DNA of 64,000 nucleotides from Rubrivivax rivuli (lineage in GTDB: Bacteria > Pseudomonadota > Gammaproteobacteria > Burkholderiales > Burkholderiaceae_C), in assembly GCF_004016505.1 (NCBI RefSeq), contig NZ_SACR01000002.1, positions 1 through 64,000 of the forward strand, in the 5' to 3' direction. Shown piece by piece: positions 46,229 through 54,999 of this stretch; position 1 is the first letter of the stretch, and every line of letters begins with the position of its first letter. A program made the position numbers and the translations under genes. Under the pieces are notes generated by a model. The model was not told where the DNA came from, did no database searches, and was given only the letters and a program-made list of their open reading frames with translations.

Positions 46229-48246
46229 TCCAGATTTCCCAGGTCACCCTGCGCCGCGGCGTGAAGGTCGTGCTGCAGAACGCCAGCGTGACGCTGCAGC
46301 CGCGCGAGAAGGTCGGCCTCATCGGCCGCAACGGCGCCGGCAAGTCCAGCCTCTTCGCGCTGATGACGAACCGGCTGCAGGCCGATGCCGGCGATGTCGA
46401 CATCCCGCCGCGCTGGCGCGTGGGCGAGGTGGCGCAGGACGTGCCTGAAACGGACGACGGCGCCACCGACTTCGTGCTGCAAGGCGACATCCCGCTGATG
46501 CAGGCGCAGGCCGCGCTGGCCGCCGCCGAAGCCGCCGACGACGGCCACGCCATGGCCGAGGCCCACCAGGCGCTGGACGAAGCCGGCGCCTTCGACGCAC
46601 CGGCGCGCGCGCAGGCGCTGCTGCTGGGCCTGGGCTTCCGATCGGACCAGCTCGATGCGCCGGTCAACACCTTCTCGGGCGGCTGGCGCATGCGGCTGCA
46701 GCTGGCGCGCGCACTGATGTGCCCGTCGGACCTGCTGCTGCTGGACGAACCCACCAACCACCTCGACCTCGACGCGCTGGTGTGGCTGGAAGCCTGGCTC
46801 AAGCGCTACGAGGGCCTGATGATCATCATCAGCCACGACCGCGAGTTCCTCGACGCCATCTGCAACGTCATCGTCCACCTGGAGGACCAGCAGCTCACGC
46901 GCTACAGCGGCAACTACACGGCCTTTGAAGAGATGCGCGCCGAGCGCCTGAGCCAAGCCGCCGCGGCCTTCGCCAAGCAGCAGGAGCGTGTGGCCCACCT
47001 GCAGAAGTTCATCGACCGCTTCAAGGCCAAGGCCAGCAAGGCCAAGCAGGCGCAAAGCCGCGTGAAGGCCCTGGCGCGCATGGAGAAGCTGGCGCCGGTG
47101 ATGACGGCCGGCGACTTCCATTTCGAGTTCCGCGAACCGCTGAGCCTGCCCAACCCCATGCTGGCCTTCGACGGCATCAGCTGCGGTTATGCCGGCACGC
47201 CCATCGTGCAGAACGTCAGCCGCAGCGTGCTGGCAGGTCAGCGCATCGGCATCCTGGGCGCCAACGGGCAGGGCAAGTCGACGCTGGTGAAGACGATCGC
47301 CGGCGCCATCCCGTTGATCAGCGGCAAGACGACACAGGGCAAAGGCCTGGTGATCGGCTACTTCGCGCAGCAGGAAGTGGACGTGCTGTGCCTGGACGAC
47401 GGCCCGCTGATGCACATGGTGCGCCTGGCGCGCGACGTGGGCCCCGCCGCGCGCGAGCAGGAGCTGCGAGATTTCCTGGGCCGCTTCCGCTTCGTCGGCG
47501 ACATGGTGCAGCAGGCCGTGGGCAGCCTCTCGGGTGGCGAGAAGGCGCGCCTGGTGCTGGCCATGCTGGTGTGGCAGCGCCCCAACCTGCTGCTGATGGA
47601 CGAGCCCACCAACCACCTCGACCTGCAGACGCGCGAGGCGCTGTCCATCGCGCTGAACGAGTTCGAAGGCACGGTGATGCTGGTCAGCCACGACCGCGCG
47701 CTGCTGCGCGAGACCTGCGACGAGTTCTGGCTCGTGGCCAAGGGCAAGGTCGAGCCTTTCGACGGCGACCTCGACGACTACCAGAAGTGGCTGCTCGATG
47801 TCTCGCGCGCTGCGGCGCGCGGCCAGCCCATCCCCGACCCGCCGCGCGGCAACAGCGTGGCCGAAGCGCCGGCGCCTGCGGCCAAGCCCAAGGCCGCCGC
47901 ACCCGCGCCAGCCGCCGGCAAACCGTCTGCGCCCGCGCCGAGCAAAGCCCCTTCCCCGCCGCCCCCGGCCAGCCGCGAAGACCGCGACAAAGCCAAGCAG
48001 GCCCGCATCAAGCAGGCCGAGGTCACGCGCCCGCTGCGCAACGAACTGGCCGGCATCGACATGCGGCTGGCCAAGCTGGCCGCCGAGAAGACGGCGCTGG
48101 AGGCCGAGCTCTCGCGCCCCGACGCCAGCGCCGAGGCCTACGCCGACCTGGGCCGCCGCCTGGCCCACGCCAGCGCCGAGATGGCGATGCTGGAAGAGCG
48201 CTGGATCGAGCTGCAGACGCAGCTGGAAGCGCTGCAGGCCGGCTGA
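46225..48246 (+). CDS. ABC-F ATPase, YheS-like
   Basis: 673 residues with two ABC domains and no TM. Domain 1: GRNGAGKSS, FSGGWRMRLQLARAL, LLLDEPTNHLD. Domain 2: GANGQGKST, LSGGEKARLVLAM, LLMDEPTNHLD. Between them lies the linker helix with SKAKQAQSRVKALARME. The C-terminus has a long Pro/Ala-rich stretch and a coiled coil. ABC-F proteins act on ribosomes. Size and tail fit YheS. It ends the dap operon; a terminator-like hairpin follows. Confidence 0.92.
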   Translation: MIQISQVTLRRGVKVVLQNASVTLQPREKVGLIGRNGAGKSSLFALMTNRLQADAGDVDIPPRWRVGEVAQDVPETDDGATDFVLQGDIPLMQAQAALAAAEAADDGHAMAEAHQALDEAGAFDAPARAQALLLGLGFRSDQLDAPVNTFSGGWRMRLQLARALMCPSDLLLLDEPTNHLDLDALVWLEAWLKRYEGLMIIISHDREFLDAICNVIVHLEDQQLTRYSGNYTAFEEMRAERLSQAAAAFAKQQERVAHLQKFIDRFKAKASKAKQAQSRVKALARMEKLAPVMTAGDFHFEFREPLSLPNPMLAFDGISCGYAGTPIVQNVSRSVLAGQRIGILGANGQGKSTLVKTIAGAIPLISGKTTQGKGLVIGYFAQQEVDVLCLDDGPLMHMVRLARDVGPAAREQELRDFLGRFRFVGDMVQQAVGSLSGGEKARLVLAMLVWQRPNLLLMDEPTNHLDLQTREALSIALNEFEGTVMLVSHDRALLRETCDEFWLVAKGKVEPFDGDLDDYQKWLLDVSRAAARGQPIPDPPRGNSVAEAPAPAAKPKAAAPAPAAGKPSAPAPSKAPSPPPPASREDRDKAKQARIKQAEVTRPLRNELAGIDMRLAKLAAEKTALEAELSRPDASAEAYADLGRRLAHASAEMAMLEERWIELQTQLEALQAG

Positions 48247-48261
48247 GTGGGCTGCGGGCGA

Positions 48262-48296
48262 CGGGCGGCGGGCTGAAAGGGCCGCCCGCTTGTTTC
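48262..48296 (+). terminator. Candidate rho-independent terminator after the dap operon
   Basis: CGGGCGGC (48262-48269) pairs with GCCGCCCG (48281-48288) around an 11-base loop; the following text is CTTGTTT. The T-run is short, so efficiency is uncertain. Confidence 0.5.
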
Positions 48297-48330
48297 ACCA
48301 CCGACAGCCGGCGGCTCGCCGTCATTTGCA

Positions 48331-48359
48331 TTGCACACAATTCAATTGCGCGCTATATT
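48331..48359 (+). promoter_or_regulatory. Promoter of ohrR
   Basis: TTGCAC (48331-48336) and TATATT (48354-48359) are 17 bp apart, an excellent sigma70 promoter. The expected transcription start (about 48366-48367) coincides with ATG 48367, so the mRNA is probably leaderless. Confidence 0.72.
48338..48348. promoter_or_regulatory. Candidate OhrR operator
   Basis: CAATTCAATTG is a perfect palindrome around a central C. It lies exactly in the spacer of the ohrR promoter. Known OhrR boxes contain CAATT/AATTG half sites, so autoregulation is expected. Confidence 0.65.
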
Positions 48360-48366
48360 AATGCCC

Positions 48367-48846
48367 ATGCCGCGCTCCAAAGCCCCCAGCCCTACCGCCG
48401 ACCCCGCCTGGCTCGCGCTGGACCACCAGCTCTGCTTCGCGCTGTATTCGGCCTCGCTGGCCATGACCAAGCTCTACAAGCCCTTGCTCGACCCGCTGGG
48501 CCTGACCTACCCGCAGTACCTCGTGATGCTGGTGCTGTGGGAAGGCGATGGCCTCACGGTGGGCGCCGTGGGCGAACGCCTGGCCCTCGACTCGGGCACG
48601 CTCACCCCGCTGCTCAAGCGCCTGGAAGGCGCAGGCTATGTGCAGCGCCTGCGTGATGCCGCCGACGAGCGCCGCGTGCTGTTGCAACTCACGCCTGCCG
48701 GCCGCGCGCTGAAACAGCGGGCCGCGGCCGTGCCGCCGCAGGTGGCCCAGGCCTCGGGCTGCACGCTCGGCGAACTCTCCTCGCTCACCGCGCGGCTGCA
48801 CGCCCTGCGCGAAGAGCTCTCCGCGTCCCTCCCGCGCGTGGCCTGA
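48367..48846 (+). CDS. ohrR: MarR-family peroxide sensor OhrR
   Basis: 159 residues from ATG 48367; ATG 48361 gives two more. The OhrR-type N-terminus [19 protein letters not shown] contains the reactive Cys23. The winged helix-turn-helix includes [25 protein letters not shown] and the wing DAADERRV. OhrR represses ohr until its Cys is oxidised by organic hydroperoxide. The next gene is ohr, 43 bp downstream and on the same strand. The later start was chosen because the -10 box ends 7 bp before it. Confidence 0.93.
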   Translation: MPRSKAPSPTADPAWLALDHQLCFALYSASLAMTKLYKPLLDPLGLTYPQYLVMLVLWEGDGLTVGAVGERLALDSGTLTPLLKRLEGAGYVQRLRDAADERRVLLQLTPAGRALKQRAAAVPPQVAQASGCTLGELSSLTARLHALREELSASLPRVA

Positions 48847-48889
48847 ACCGGCCCGCGTCTTTCACCCACCCCGCCCCGAAGGAAACACC

Positions 48890-49324
48890 ATGGCCATCGA
48901 CAAAGCCCTCTACACCGCCACCGCCACCAGCACCGGCGGCCGCGCCGGCACCACCGCCAGCAACGACGGCCGCCTGAAGTCGCAGCTGTCCACGCCCAAG
49001 GCGCTGGGCGGCGACGACGGCCCCGGCACCAACCCCGAGCAGCTGTTCGCCTCGGGCTACTCGGCCTGCTTCATCGGCGCGATGAAGGCCGTGGCCGCGC
49101 GCCAGAAGATCAGCCTGCCGGCCGAAGTGAGCATCACCGCCGAAGTGGCCATCGGCCCGATGACGGGCAAGGAAGGCGCCTTCAGCATCAGCGTCGCCAT
49201 GGCCATCAGCATCCCCGGCATGGACAAGGCCGCCGCTGAAGCCCTGGTGGCCACCGCCCACCAGGTCTGCCCCTACAGCAACGCCACCCGCGGCAACATC
49301 GACGTGACGCTGTCGGTGGTCTGA
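48890..49324 (+). CDS. ohr: Organic hydroperoxide resistance protein Ohr
   Basis: 144 residues, OsmC/Ohr family. The two catalytic Cys are Cys60 in FASGYSACFIGA and Cys127 in HQVCPYSNATRGN. It reduces organic hydroperoxides using lipoyl thiols. RBS GAAGGAAAC lies before ATG 48890. It forms a pair with ohrR and is probably released from repression on oxidant stress. Confidence 0.96.
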   Translation: MAIDKALYTATATSTGGRAGTTASNDGRLKSQLSTPKALGGDDGPGTNPEQLFASGYSACFIGAMKAVAARQKISLPAEVSITAEVAIGPMTGKEGAFSISVAMAISIPGMDKAAAEALVATAHQVCPYSNATRGNIDVTLSVV

Positions 49325-49338
49325 AGCCCAGGCCTCAC

Positions 49339-50292
49339 TCAGCCAGCTTCCACCAGCAGGTCCAGCATCAGCTCGATGCGGGCCTGCACCGGCGTCAGCG
49401 TGCCGGCGCTCGGCAGATCGTCGGGCGCCCCGCCCACCACGCCGCCGAGTTGGCAGCGCGAAGCGCGCAGCACGCGCACACCCTGCGCCATCGCGCGCTC
49501 GGCGGCGGCCTTCACGGCCGCGTGCACGCTGCCATTGCCGGTGCCAGCCACCACCAGGCCGCGGCTGCCAGCGGCCACCAGGGCCTCCACCACACGGCCA
49601 TCGGCCAGGGCGTGGCTGGTGACGACGTCCACCAGTGGCCAGGGCTGGCCCGCCAGCAAACCGGGCAGGTGCGCGGCTGCGGCATGCGGCGTGCCTTCGG
49701 CCCAAGGCCGCAGCAGCCGCAGCCGGCCGTCTTCCAGCAGCGCCATCGGGCCTGCATCGCCGGCGCTGAAGGCGTCCACGCGGTAGCCGTGCACCTTGCG
49801 CAGGTCGGCCGCGCCGACCACCACGCCGCCCAGCACCGCCAGCACGCCACGCGCGCCCGGTGTGCCGGCCACGTTCACCGCATCGAAGAGGTTCTGCGGC
49901 CCGTCGGGCGACAGCGCCGTGGCCGGGCGCATGGCCGCGGTCAGCACCAGCGGCTTCTGCGGCGCCAGCACGCGGTGCAGCCAGTAGGCGGTTTCTTCCA
50001 GGGTGTCGGTGCCGTGTGTGACGACCACCCCGGCCACCTCGGGCCGCGCCAGGTGGGTGGCGCAGCGCGTGGCCAGCCGCGCCCACGTGGCGCCGTCCAT
50101 GTTGCTGCTGTCGATCTGGGCGATGCTTTCGGCTTCCAGCGGCCGGCCTTGCAGCGCGGGCACGGCGGCCAACAGGGCCTCGGCACCCAGGGCGCCGGCG
50201 GTGTAGCCCGTGTGTTGCGTGGCGCTGGCGGCGGTGCCGGCGATGGTGCCGCCGGTGCCCAGGATGACGATCACGCCCTCGGTGCTTGGCAT
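49339..50292 (-). CDS. L-asparaginase, bacterial type
   Basis: 317 residues. First catalytic motif LGTGGTIAG (nucleophile Thr16) and second motif VVTHGTDTLEETA, then the Lys-bearing region DAVNVAGTPGARG. No signal peptide is seen, so it looks cytoplasmic. It converts asparagine to aspartate and ammonia. The gene is divergent from lexA, with only 75 bp between the two starts, and the SOS box lies in this gap. Confidence 0.92.
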   Translation of the reverse strand: MPSTEGVIVILGTGGTIAGTAASATQHTGYTAGALGAEALLAAVPALQGRPLEAESIAQIDSSNMDGATWARLATRCATHLARPEVAGVVVTHGTDTLEETAYWLHRVLAPQKPLVLTAAMRPATALSPDGPQNLFDAVNVAGTPGARGVLAVLGGVVVGAADLRKVHGYRVDAFSAGDAGPMALLEDGRLRLLRPWAEGTPHAAAAHLPGLLAGQPWPLVDVVTSHALADGRVVEALVAAGSRGLVVAGTGNGSVHAAVKAAAERAMAQGVRVLRASRCQLGGVVGGAPDDLPSAGTLTPVQARIELMLDLLVEAG

Positions 50293-50303
50293 GGATGAGC
50301 TTT

Positions 50304-50319
50304 CTGGATAAAAATACAG
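50304..50319. promoter_or_regulatory. LexA-binding SOS box
   Basis: CTGGATAAAAATACAG matches the CTG-N10-CAG frame of the LexA box with an AT-rich centre. It lies 48 bp before lexA and 11 bp before the divergent asparaginase start, so LexA autoregulation is very likely. Confidence 0.8.
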
Positions 50320-50367
50320 CCACTGGACGGAATGCCAGTGCCCGCCAACCTACGGAAGTGCCTGCCG

Positions 50368-51060
50368 ATGATCGATGACAGCCCCAAGCTCACCGCCCGC
50401 CAGCAACAGGTGCTCGACCTGGTGCAGAGCGCCATCGAACGCACCGGCGCGCCGCCCACGCGGGCCGAGATCGCGGCCGAGCTGGGCTTCAAGTCGGCCA
50501 ACGCCGCCGAAGAGCACCTGCAGGCCCTGGCGCGCAAGGGCGTCATCGAACTGGTGGGCGGCACCTCGCGCGGCATCAGGTTGAAGTCTGACACGCTGCG
50601 CGCGCTGAACGAGGCGCGCCTGGCGCCCTTCGGCAAGCAGTACATGCTGCCGCTGCCGCACCTGGCGCAACTCACGCTGCCGCTGGTGGGCCGCGTGGCG
50701 GCGGGCAGCCCCATCCTCGCGCAAGAGCACGTCGACCAGACCTACCTGATGGAAGCCTCGATGTGGGCCCGCCGCCCCGACTACCTGCTGAAGGTGCGCG
50801 GCATGAGCATGCGCGACGCCGGCATCCTCGACGGCGACCTGCTCGCCGTGCAGAAGGCCAAGGACGCCAAGAACGGCCAGATCGTCGTGGCCCGCCTGGG
50901 TGACGACGTCACGGTCAAGCGCCTGCGCCGCACCAGCAAGGGCATCGAGCTGCTGCCCGAGAACCCCGATTTCCAGACCATCCACGTGCCTCTGGATGCG
51001 GCCGACTTCGAGCTGGAAGGCATCGCGGTGGGTCTCATCCGCAACACGATGCTCATGTGA
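50368..51060 (+). CDS. lexA: LexA repressor
   Basis: 230 residues from ATG 50368. The N-terminal winged helix ([38 protein letters not shown]) and the C-terminal protease domain are present. Cleavage site Ala112-Gly113 lies in GRVAAGSP; catalytic Ser147 is in [10 protein letters not shown] and Lys184 in VTVKRL. It represses SOS genes and self-cleaves with RecA. An in-frame extension to 50332 is possible but less likely. Confidence 0.97.
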   Translation: MIDDSPKLTARQQQVLDLVQSAIERTGAPPTRAEIAAELGFKSANAAEEHLQALARKGVIELVGGTSRGIRLKSDTLRALNEARLAPFGKQYMLPLPHLAQLTLPLVGRVAAGSPILAQEHVDQTYLMEASMWARRPDYLLKVRGMSMRDAGILDGDLLAVQKAKDAKNGQIVVARLGDDVTVKRLRRTSKGIELLPENPDFQTIHVPLDAADFELEGIAVGLIRNTMLM

Positions 51061-51061
51061 C

Positions 51062-51135
51062 ATGGAGCCCCCAAGCTCGCTTCCGCTCGCTACCCCCCAA
51101 GGGGGCCGTCCGCTGACGGACCGGCCAAGCCGGAT
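51062..51135. repeat. Burkholderiales-type palindromic intergenic repeat
   Basis: The text GGAGCCCCCAAGCTCGCTTC, then CTACCCCCCAAGGGGGCCG, is a short palindromic repeat I know from many Burkholderiales intergenic regions. It sits between lexA and the Cdd1-type gene and includes the CCGTCCGCTGACGGACCGG hairpin. Confidence 0.6.
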
Positions 51136-51478
51136 CCGTGGCGGGAAGCTTGATCGCGATCTCGGGAGTCCGCCACCCAAGGCCATCCCGCCGCGCAAGG
51201 CCCGGCACGCGGCCGAATGCGAACGGCTGGAGCAACTGCCCAACATCGGCCCCTCCATCGCCGGCGACCTGCGCAGCCTCGGCATCCAGCACCCGCAGGA
51301 ACTGGCCGGCCGCGACCCGCATGCGCTCTACGTGGCGCTGTGCGAGAAAACCGGCAAGCGCCAGGATCCCTGCGTGCTCGACACCTTCATGGCCGCCACG
51401 GCCTTCATGGGCGGCGCCGAGGCGCGCCCGTGGTGGGACTACACCGCCGAGCGCAAGGCGCGCTACGGCGCGCTCTGA
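51062..51478 (+). CDS. Cdd1-type helix-hairpin-helix protein
   Basis: 138 residues from ATG 51062. The conserved part begins near residue 45: CERLEQLPNIGPSIAGDL (helix-hairpin-helix), then DPHALYVALCEKTG, RQDPCVLDTF and ARPWWDYTAERK, which is the Pathogenicity locus/Cdd1 domain pattern. The first 40 residues are encoded by a palindromic intergenic repeat (51062-51135) and are probably not native. The true start is unclear. Confidence 0.78.
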   Translation: MEPPSSLPLATPQGGRPLTDRPSRIRGGKLDRDLGSPPPKAIPPRKARHAAECERLEQLPNIGPSIAGDLRSLGIQHPQELAGRDPHALYVALCEKTGKRQDPCVLDTFMAATAFMGGAEARPWWDYTAERKARYGAL

Positions 51479-51512
51479 ATCGCGGGGTCGTTCGCGGCCC
51501 CGCCACGTCGCC

Positions 51513-53972
51513 TCAGGGCCGCGCCGGCGTCACCACCAGCAGCTCGCCCGCCTCGCCGGCGCGCGGCCACAGCGGCACGTACTGCACCGCCACCCAGGGC
51601 TTCAGGAAGCTGCGGTAGGCCGCGGAGAACACGTTGCCGCTCTGGCCGGTGGAGCTCATCACCCGCGATTGCTGCGGGTCGCCCAGGTCGTACAGCGCGC
51701 GCAGGCTGGGGCCGTGGTCGCTGTGGAAGAGATCGCCGGTCAGCTTGTCGGGCCGCAGGTTCACGCGCGAAACGTTCACCGTGTGCGTGTCGCCGCCCAC
51801 GGGCGCGCGCAGTTCGAAGAGCCGGTGCAGCACCGGCACCCGGCTGAAGGGCCGGTGTTCGCCGCGCGCCTGGTGGGCATCGCCCCAGCGCCACTTCGTG
51901 AGGTCGGCGCCAAAGCGCTGCTGCAGTTCGCCCAAGGCGCGTGTCAGCGCCAGGCCGGCCTGGTCGGCGCAGTTCTCGGCCAGTGGGGTGTCGCGCTGGT
52001 CGCACCAGGCGGCGTCGTCGGCCTTCAGCACCCGCTCCAGTGCATCCTGGAAGTTGCGGCCGGCCAGCGACTTCTCCCACAAGGCCTCGCTCACGTCGTC
52101 GGCGAACACGGCGCGGGCCAGCTGCCGCTGCCAGGCCCAGTAGATGAGGGGCGCGGCGCGGTCGGCGGCCATGCGGCCGTCGAAATCCTTCAGCAGCGCC
52201 TGCGCCGTCGGCGCCAGCGGGTGCACCGACTTCGCCTTCAGGGCAAAAGGCAGCAGCGGCGCGACGGCGAGAGACATCTCGTCGGCCAGCAGCGCCGCCA
52301 GGTCGTCCAGGCTGTGCTTGGGCTTGGCGCCCAGCACCTGCTCGATGCGCTGTTGCCGGTAGGGCAACGCCCACTCGCTGGTGAGGTAGTGCGGGTAGTC
52401 GGCCGGCACGATGCGCTGGTTGGCGGTGGCGATCCAGCCGCGCGGCGGGTCGAACTCGCGCGGGGTTTCGTCGGCCGGCACCCAGCCGGCCCAGTCGTAC
52501 TTCGCCTCCCAGCCGGGCGCGGGCGCCAGGCCCTGCAGGTCGTTGTCAGCGCGGCGCAGCGGCACGCGGCCCGGGGCCACCAGGCCGATGCGCCCGGCCT
52601 TGTCGGCCACCACCATGCTCTGCATCGGCGCCACCCAGCCGCGCGCCGCCGCCACGAAAGCGGCCACCGACTCGGCACGCTGCATCGCGAAGGCCGGCGC
52701 GATGGGGTCGCTGTCCACATCCAGCGCCGTCCAGCGCAGCGCCAGCACGTGCGTGGGGCGCTCGGCGGGGCCCAGCACGTCGGGGGCATTGCCGGCGTCG
52801 CTGATCACGGGGCCGTGGCGGCTGCGGCGCACCGTCATCGCGACATCGGGCTGGCCCTTGACCTTGACGATCTCGGTGACCGTCTCGAAAACCGCCCAGC
52901 CCTCGGGCGTGCGGTAGCGGTTGGGGTCCTGCGGGTCGAGCTTCTCGAGGTAGAGGTCCTGCACGTCGGGCGCCGTGTTCGTGAAGCCCCAGGCGATGTG
53001 CGCGTTCTGCCCCAGCACCACGCCGGGGATGCCGGGCAGCGTGGCGCCAGCCACCTTCAGAGGTGCCACCCCGTTGGCGCCCGGCGCTTCCAGCCGCGCG
53101 AAGTACCACAGCGCCGGCGTGCTCAGCTTCAGGTGCGGGTCGTTGGCCAGCAGGGGCGCGCCCGTGGTGGTGCCGCTGCCGGCCAGCACCCAGTTGTTGC
53201 TGCCCACGCCCTCGATGCCGCTCTCGGGCGCGATGTCGGGCAGGCGGCCCCAGGCGGTGACGGTGGTCTTCTGGCCGTCCAGACCGAGGCCACGGTACAG
53301 CGCCGAGAAGTCGAGTGTCGGGCGCGGCTGCTCGCCCGGGTAAGGCGGCAGCAGCTGGTGCACGCGGGCCACCGGCATCTGCAGCGACAGGCGCAGGCGC
53401 AGCAGTTCCGTGGACCAGTTGCCGCCCAGGTCCCAGGCCATCATGGTGGCCCAGCCCAGGCTGTCGACGGGCGTCCACGGCTCGGGCTGCACGCCCAGGA
53501 TGACGAACTCGGGCGGCCGCGCCCGCAGGCCGTCGCTGAGCACGGCGTTGATGCCATCGGCATAGGCCTGCAGCGCCAGCCGGCTGCTCTCGGGCAGGCG
53601 CTGCCATTGCTGCTGCGCGGCACGGCGCACGCCCAGGGCACGCAGGAAGCGGTCGGTCTCCAGCGCGCTGGGGCCGAACACCTCGGCCAGCCGGCCGGCC
53701 GCGATGCGGCGGTGCGTCTCCAGTTGCCACAGCCGGTCTTGCGCGTGCGCCACGCCCAGGCCGTACCAGGCGTCGCGCTCGCTGGCGGCGCGGATGCTGG
53801 GGATGCCCTGGGCATCGCGCTCGATGCGCAGTTCGGCCTGCACGCCGGGCAAGGCCAGCCGGCCTTCCGTGACAGGCAGCGTGCGGCGGGCGTAGATCAG
53901 CCCCGCCGCCAGCGCCAGCACCACCACCGCCAGCAGGGCCCAGGCCCCGCGCTTGATCCAGGTCTTCACCAC
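51513..53972 (-). CDS. Penicillin acylase family enzyme
   Basis: 819 residues from GTG 53972. An N-terminal TM/signal segment (WALLAVVVLALAAGLIYA) is followed by the alpha-subunit region (RDAQGIPSIRAASERDAWYGLG). The N-terminal nucleophile Ser258 lies in GVGSNNWVLAG, and the beta-subunit includes the Asn/Arg region. Such Ntn hydrolases self-cleave before the Ser. They split amide bonds in penicillin G, in acyl-homoserine lactones or in other N-acyl compounds; the substrate cannot be read here. Probably periplasmic. Confidence 0.92.
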   Translation of the reverse strand: MVKTWIKRGAWALLAVVVLALAAGLIYARRTLPVTEGRLALPGVQAELRIERDAQGIPSIRAASERDAWYGLGVAHAQDRLWQLETHRRIAAGRLAEVFGPSALETDRFLRALGVRRAAQQQWQRLPESSRLALQAYADGINAVLSDGLRARPPEFVILGVQPEPWTPVDSLGWATMMAWDLGGNWSTELLRLRLSLQMPVARVHQLLPPYPGEQPRPTLDFSALYRGLGLDGQKTTVTAWGRLPDIAPESGIEGVGSNNWVLAGSGTTTGAPLLANDPHLKLSTPALWYFARLEAPGANGVAPLKVAGATLPGIPGVVLGQNAHIAWGFTNTAPDVQDLYLEKLDPQDPNRYRTPEGWAVFETVTEIVKVKGQPDVAMTVRRSRHGPVISDAGNAPDVLGPAERPTHVLALRWTALDVDSDPIAPAFAMQRAESVAAFVAAARGWVAPMQSMVVADKAGRIGLVAPGRVPLRRADNDLQGLAPAPGWEAKYDWAGWVPADETPREFDPPRGWIATANQRIVPADYPHYLTSEWALPYRQQRIEQVLGAKPKHSLDDLAALLADEMSLAVAPLLPFALKAKSVHPLAPTAQALLKDFDGRMAADRAAPLIYWAWQRQLARAVFADDVSEALWEKSLAGRNFQDALERVLKADDAAWCDQRDTPLAENCADQAGLALTRALGELQQRFGADLTKWRWGDAHQARGEHRPFSRVPVLHRLFELRAPVGGDTHTVNVSRVNLRPDKLTGDLFHSDHGPSLRALYDLGDPQQSRVMSSTGQSGNVFSAAYRSFLKPWVAVQYVPLWPRAGEAGELLVVTPARP

Positions 53973-54153
53973 GCGACATCTCTCCGATGAGGGGGCGGCA
54001 AGGCTAACCGGCCGCGCGGCGGGCAGGCGTCCGCAGCAACCCGGCCCGCCGCGAACTGGCCCGCCTTGGCCCGCCTCTTCCGCCCATCAGCCAGGGCCGG
54101 CTTGCCCGAGCATCGCCCTCAGGTTGCAGTCACCTGCGGCCGATAAACCCAAC

Positions 54154-54582
54154 ATGCTCAGAGCCCTCGCCCCCCTGTCCCGCTGGAGCCGTCGCAGCAC
54201 GACGCTGGCCGACCCCAGCAGCCTGCGCGTGGAAGTCTGCCCGCCCTCGCTGCGCTACGCGCCCGAAGGCAACGCCTGGCAGCGTCTGATGTTCTGGCTG
54301 TTGGCCCCGGCCCCGCACGAGGTGGCACCGCCCATCAACCGCCTGCCCGGCGTGCGCATGGAGTTTCTCGCCACCTTGTCGGACATCGACAGCGTCGAGG
54401 CCGACGAGTTGCGCCGCCGCATCCACGACGCCCGCTCGCTGCGCGAGCTGTGGCACACGCGCGCTGACGTCTACCGGCTGGTGGGCGTGGCGCACAGCCA
54501 GTTCGAGGCGCAGGCCCGCGTGGACCTGCTCAACCGCCATTTCCCGACCCGCGCGCCGCGCTCGCAGTTCGCGCCGCTCTGA
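54154..54582 (+). CDS. Conserved hypothetical protein
   Basis: 142 residues from ATG 54154. It has a basic N-terminus and FWLLAPAPHEVAPPINRLPGVR, then an acidic helix (DIDSVEADELRRRIHDARSLRELWHTR). No signal peptide. The gene is 10 bp upstream of another short gene of similar style, so the two form a pair. Family not recognised; the pattern looks like a Burkholderiales-specific hypothetical. Confidence 0.78.
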   Translation: MLRALAPLSRWSRRSTTLADPSSLRVEVCPPSLRYAPEGNAWQRLMFWLLAPAPHEVAPPINRLPGVRMEFLATLSDIDSVEADELRRRIHDARSLRELWHTRADVYRLVGVAHSQFEAQARVDLLNRHFPTRAPRSQFAPL

Positions 54583-54592
54583 AGCACAGCCC

Positions 54593-54928
54593 ATGCAAGC
54601 CTCCATCGCCCCCCGCGACTTCACGCCCGGTGCCGCTTTCGCCGGCCTGCCGGGCGACCGCGGCGCGCGCATGGCGGCCCGGCAGGCCTTCGTGGACCTG
54701 AAGACCAGCTACCTGCAGGCCCTGGACACGCTGCCCGGCGCCGAGTGGCTGCGCGTGCAGGTGCGGGCCGCCGAAGAGCCGGTGGACCTGTGGCTCCTGC
54801 GCGCCCCGGTCTTCGACACCTTGAGCGCGACGGACGACGATGCCCGCCAGCGCCGCCAGCTGCTGCGACGCAGCCTCGACAGCGTCTTCCCCGACCTCGA
54901 CGGCCCGATCGAATTCACGCCCTTCTGA
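54593..54928 (+). CDS. Conserved hypothetical protein
   Basis: 111 residues, soluble, with FVDLKTSYLQALDTLPGAEWLRVQVRAAEEPVDLWLLRAP as its core (residues 34-73; shown as a region only by position here in the annotation). It lies 10 bp after the preceding hypothetical gene and is probably co-transcribed. No known domain is recognised. Confidence 0.75.
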   Translation: MQASIAPRDFTPGAAFAGLPGDRGARMAARQAFVDLKTSYLQALDTLPGAEWLRVQVRAAEEPVDLWLLRAPVFDTLSATDDDARQRRQLLRRSLDSVFPDLDGPIEFTPF

Positions 54929-54999
54929 CCCGGCTTCCGGGGAAGGGCCGGCCGCTCTTCAGGCCCATCGCGCGTTCAGGCGTTCAGGCTTTCAGGCTT

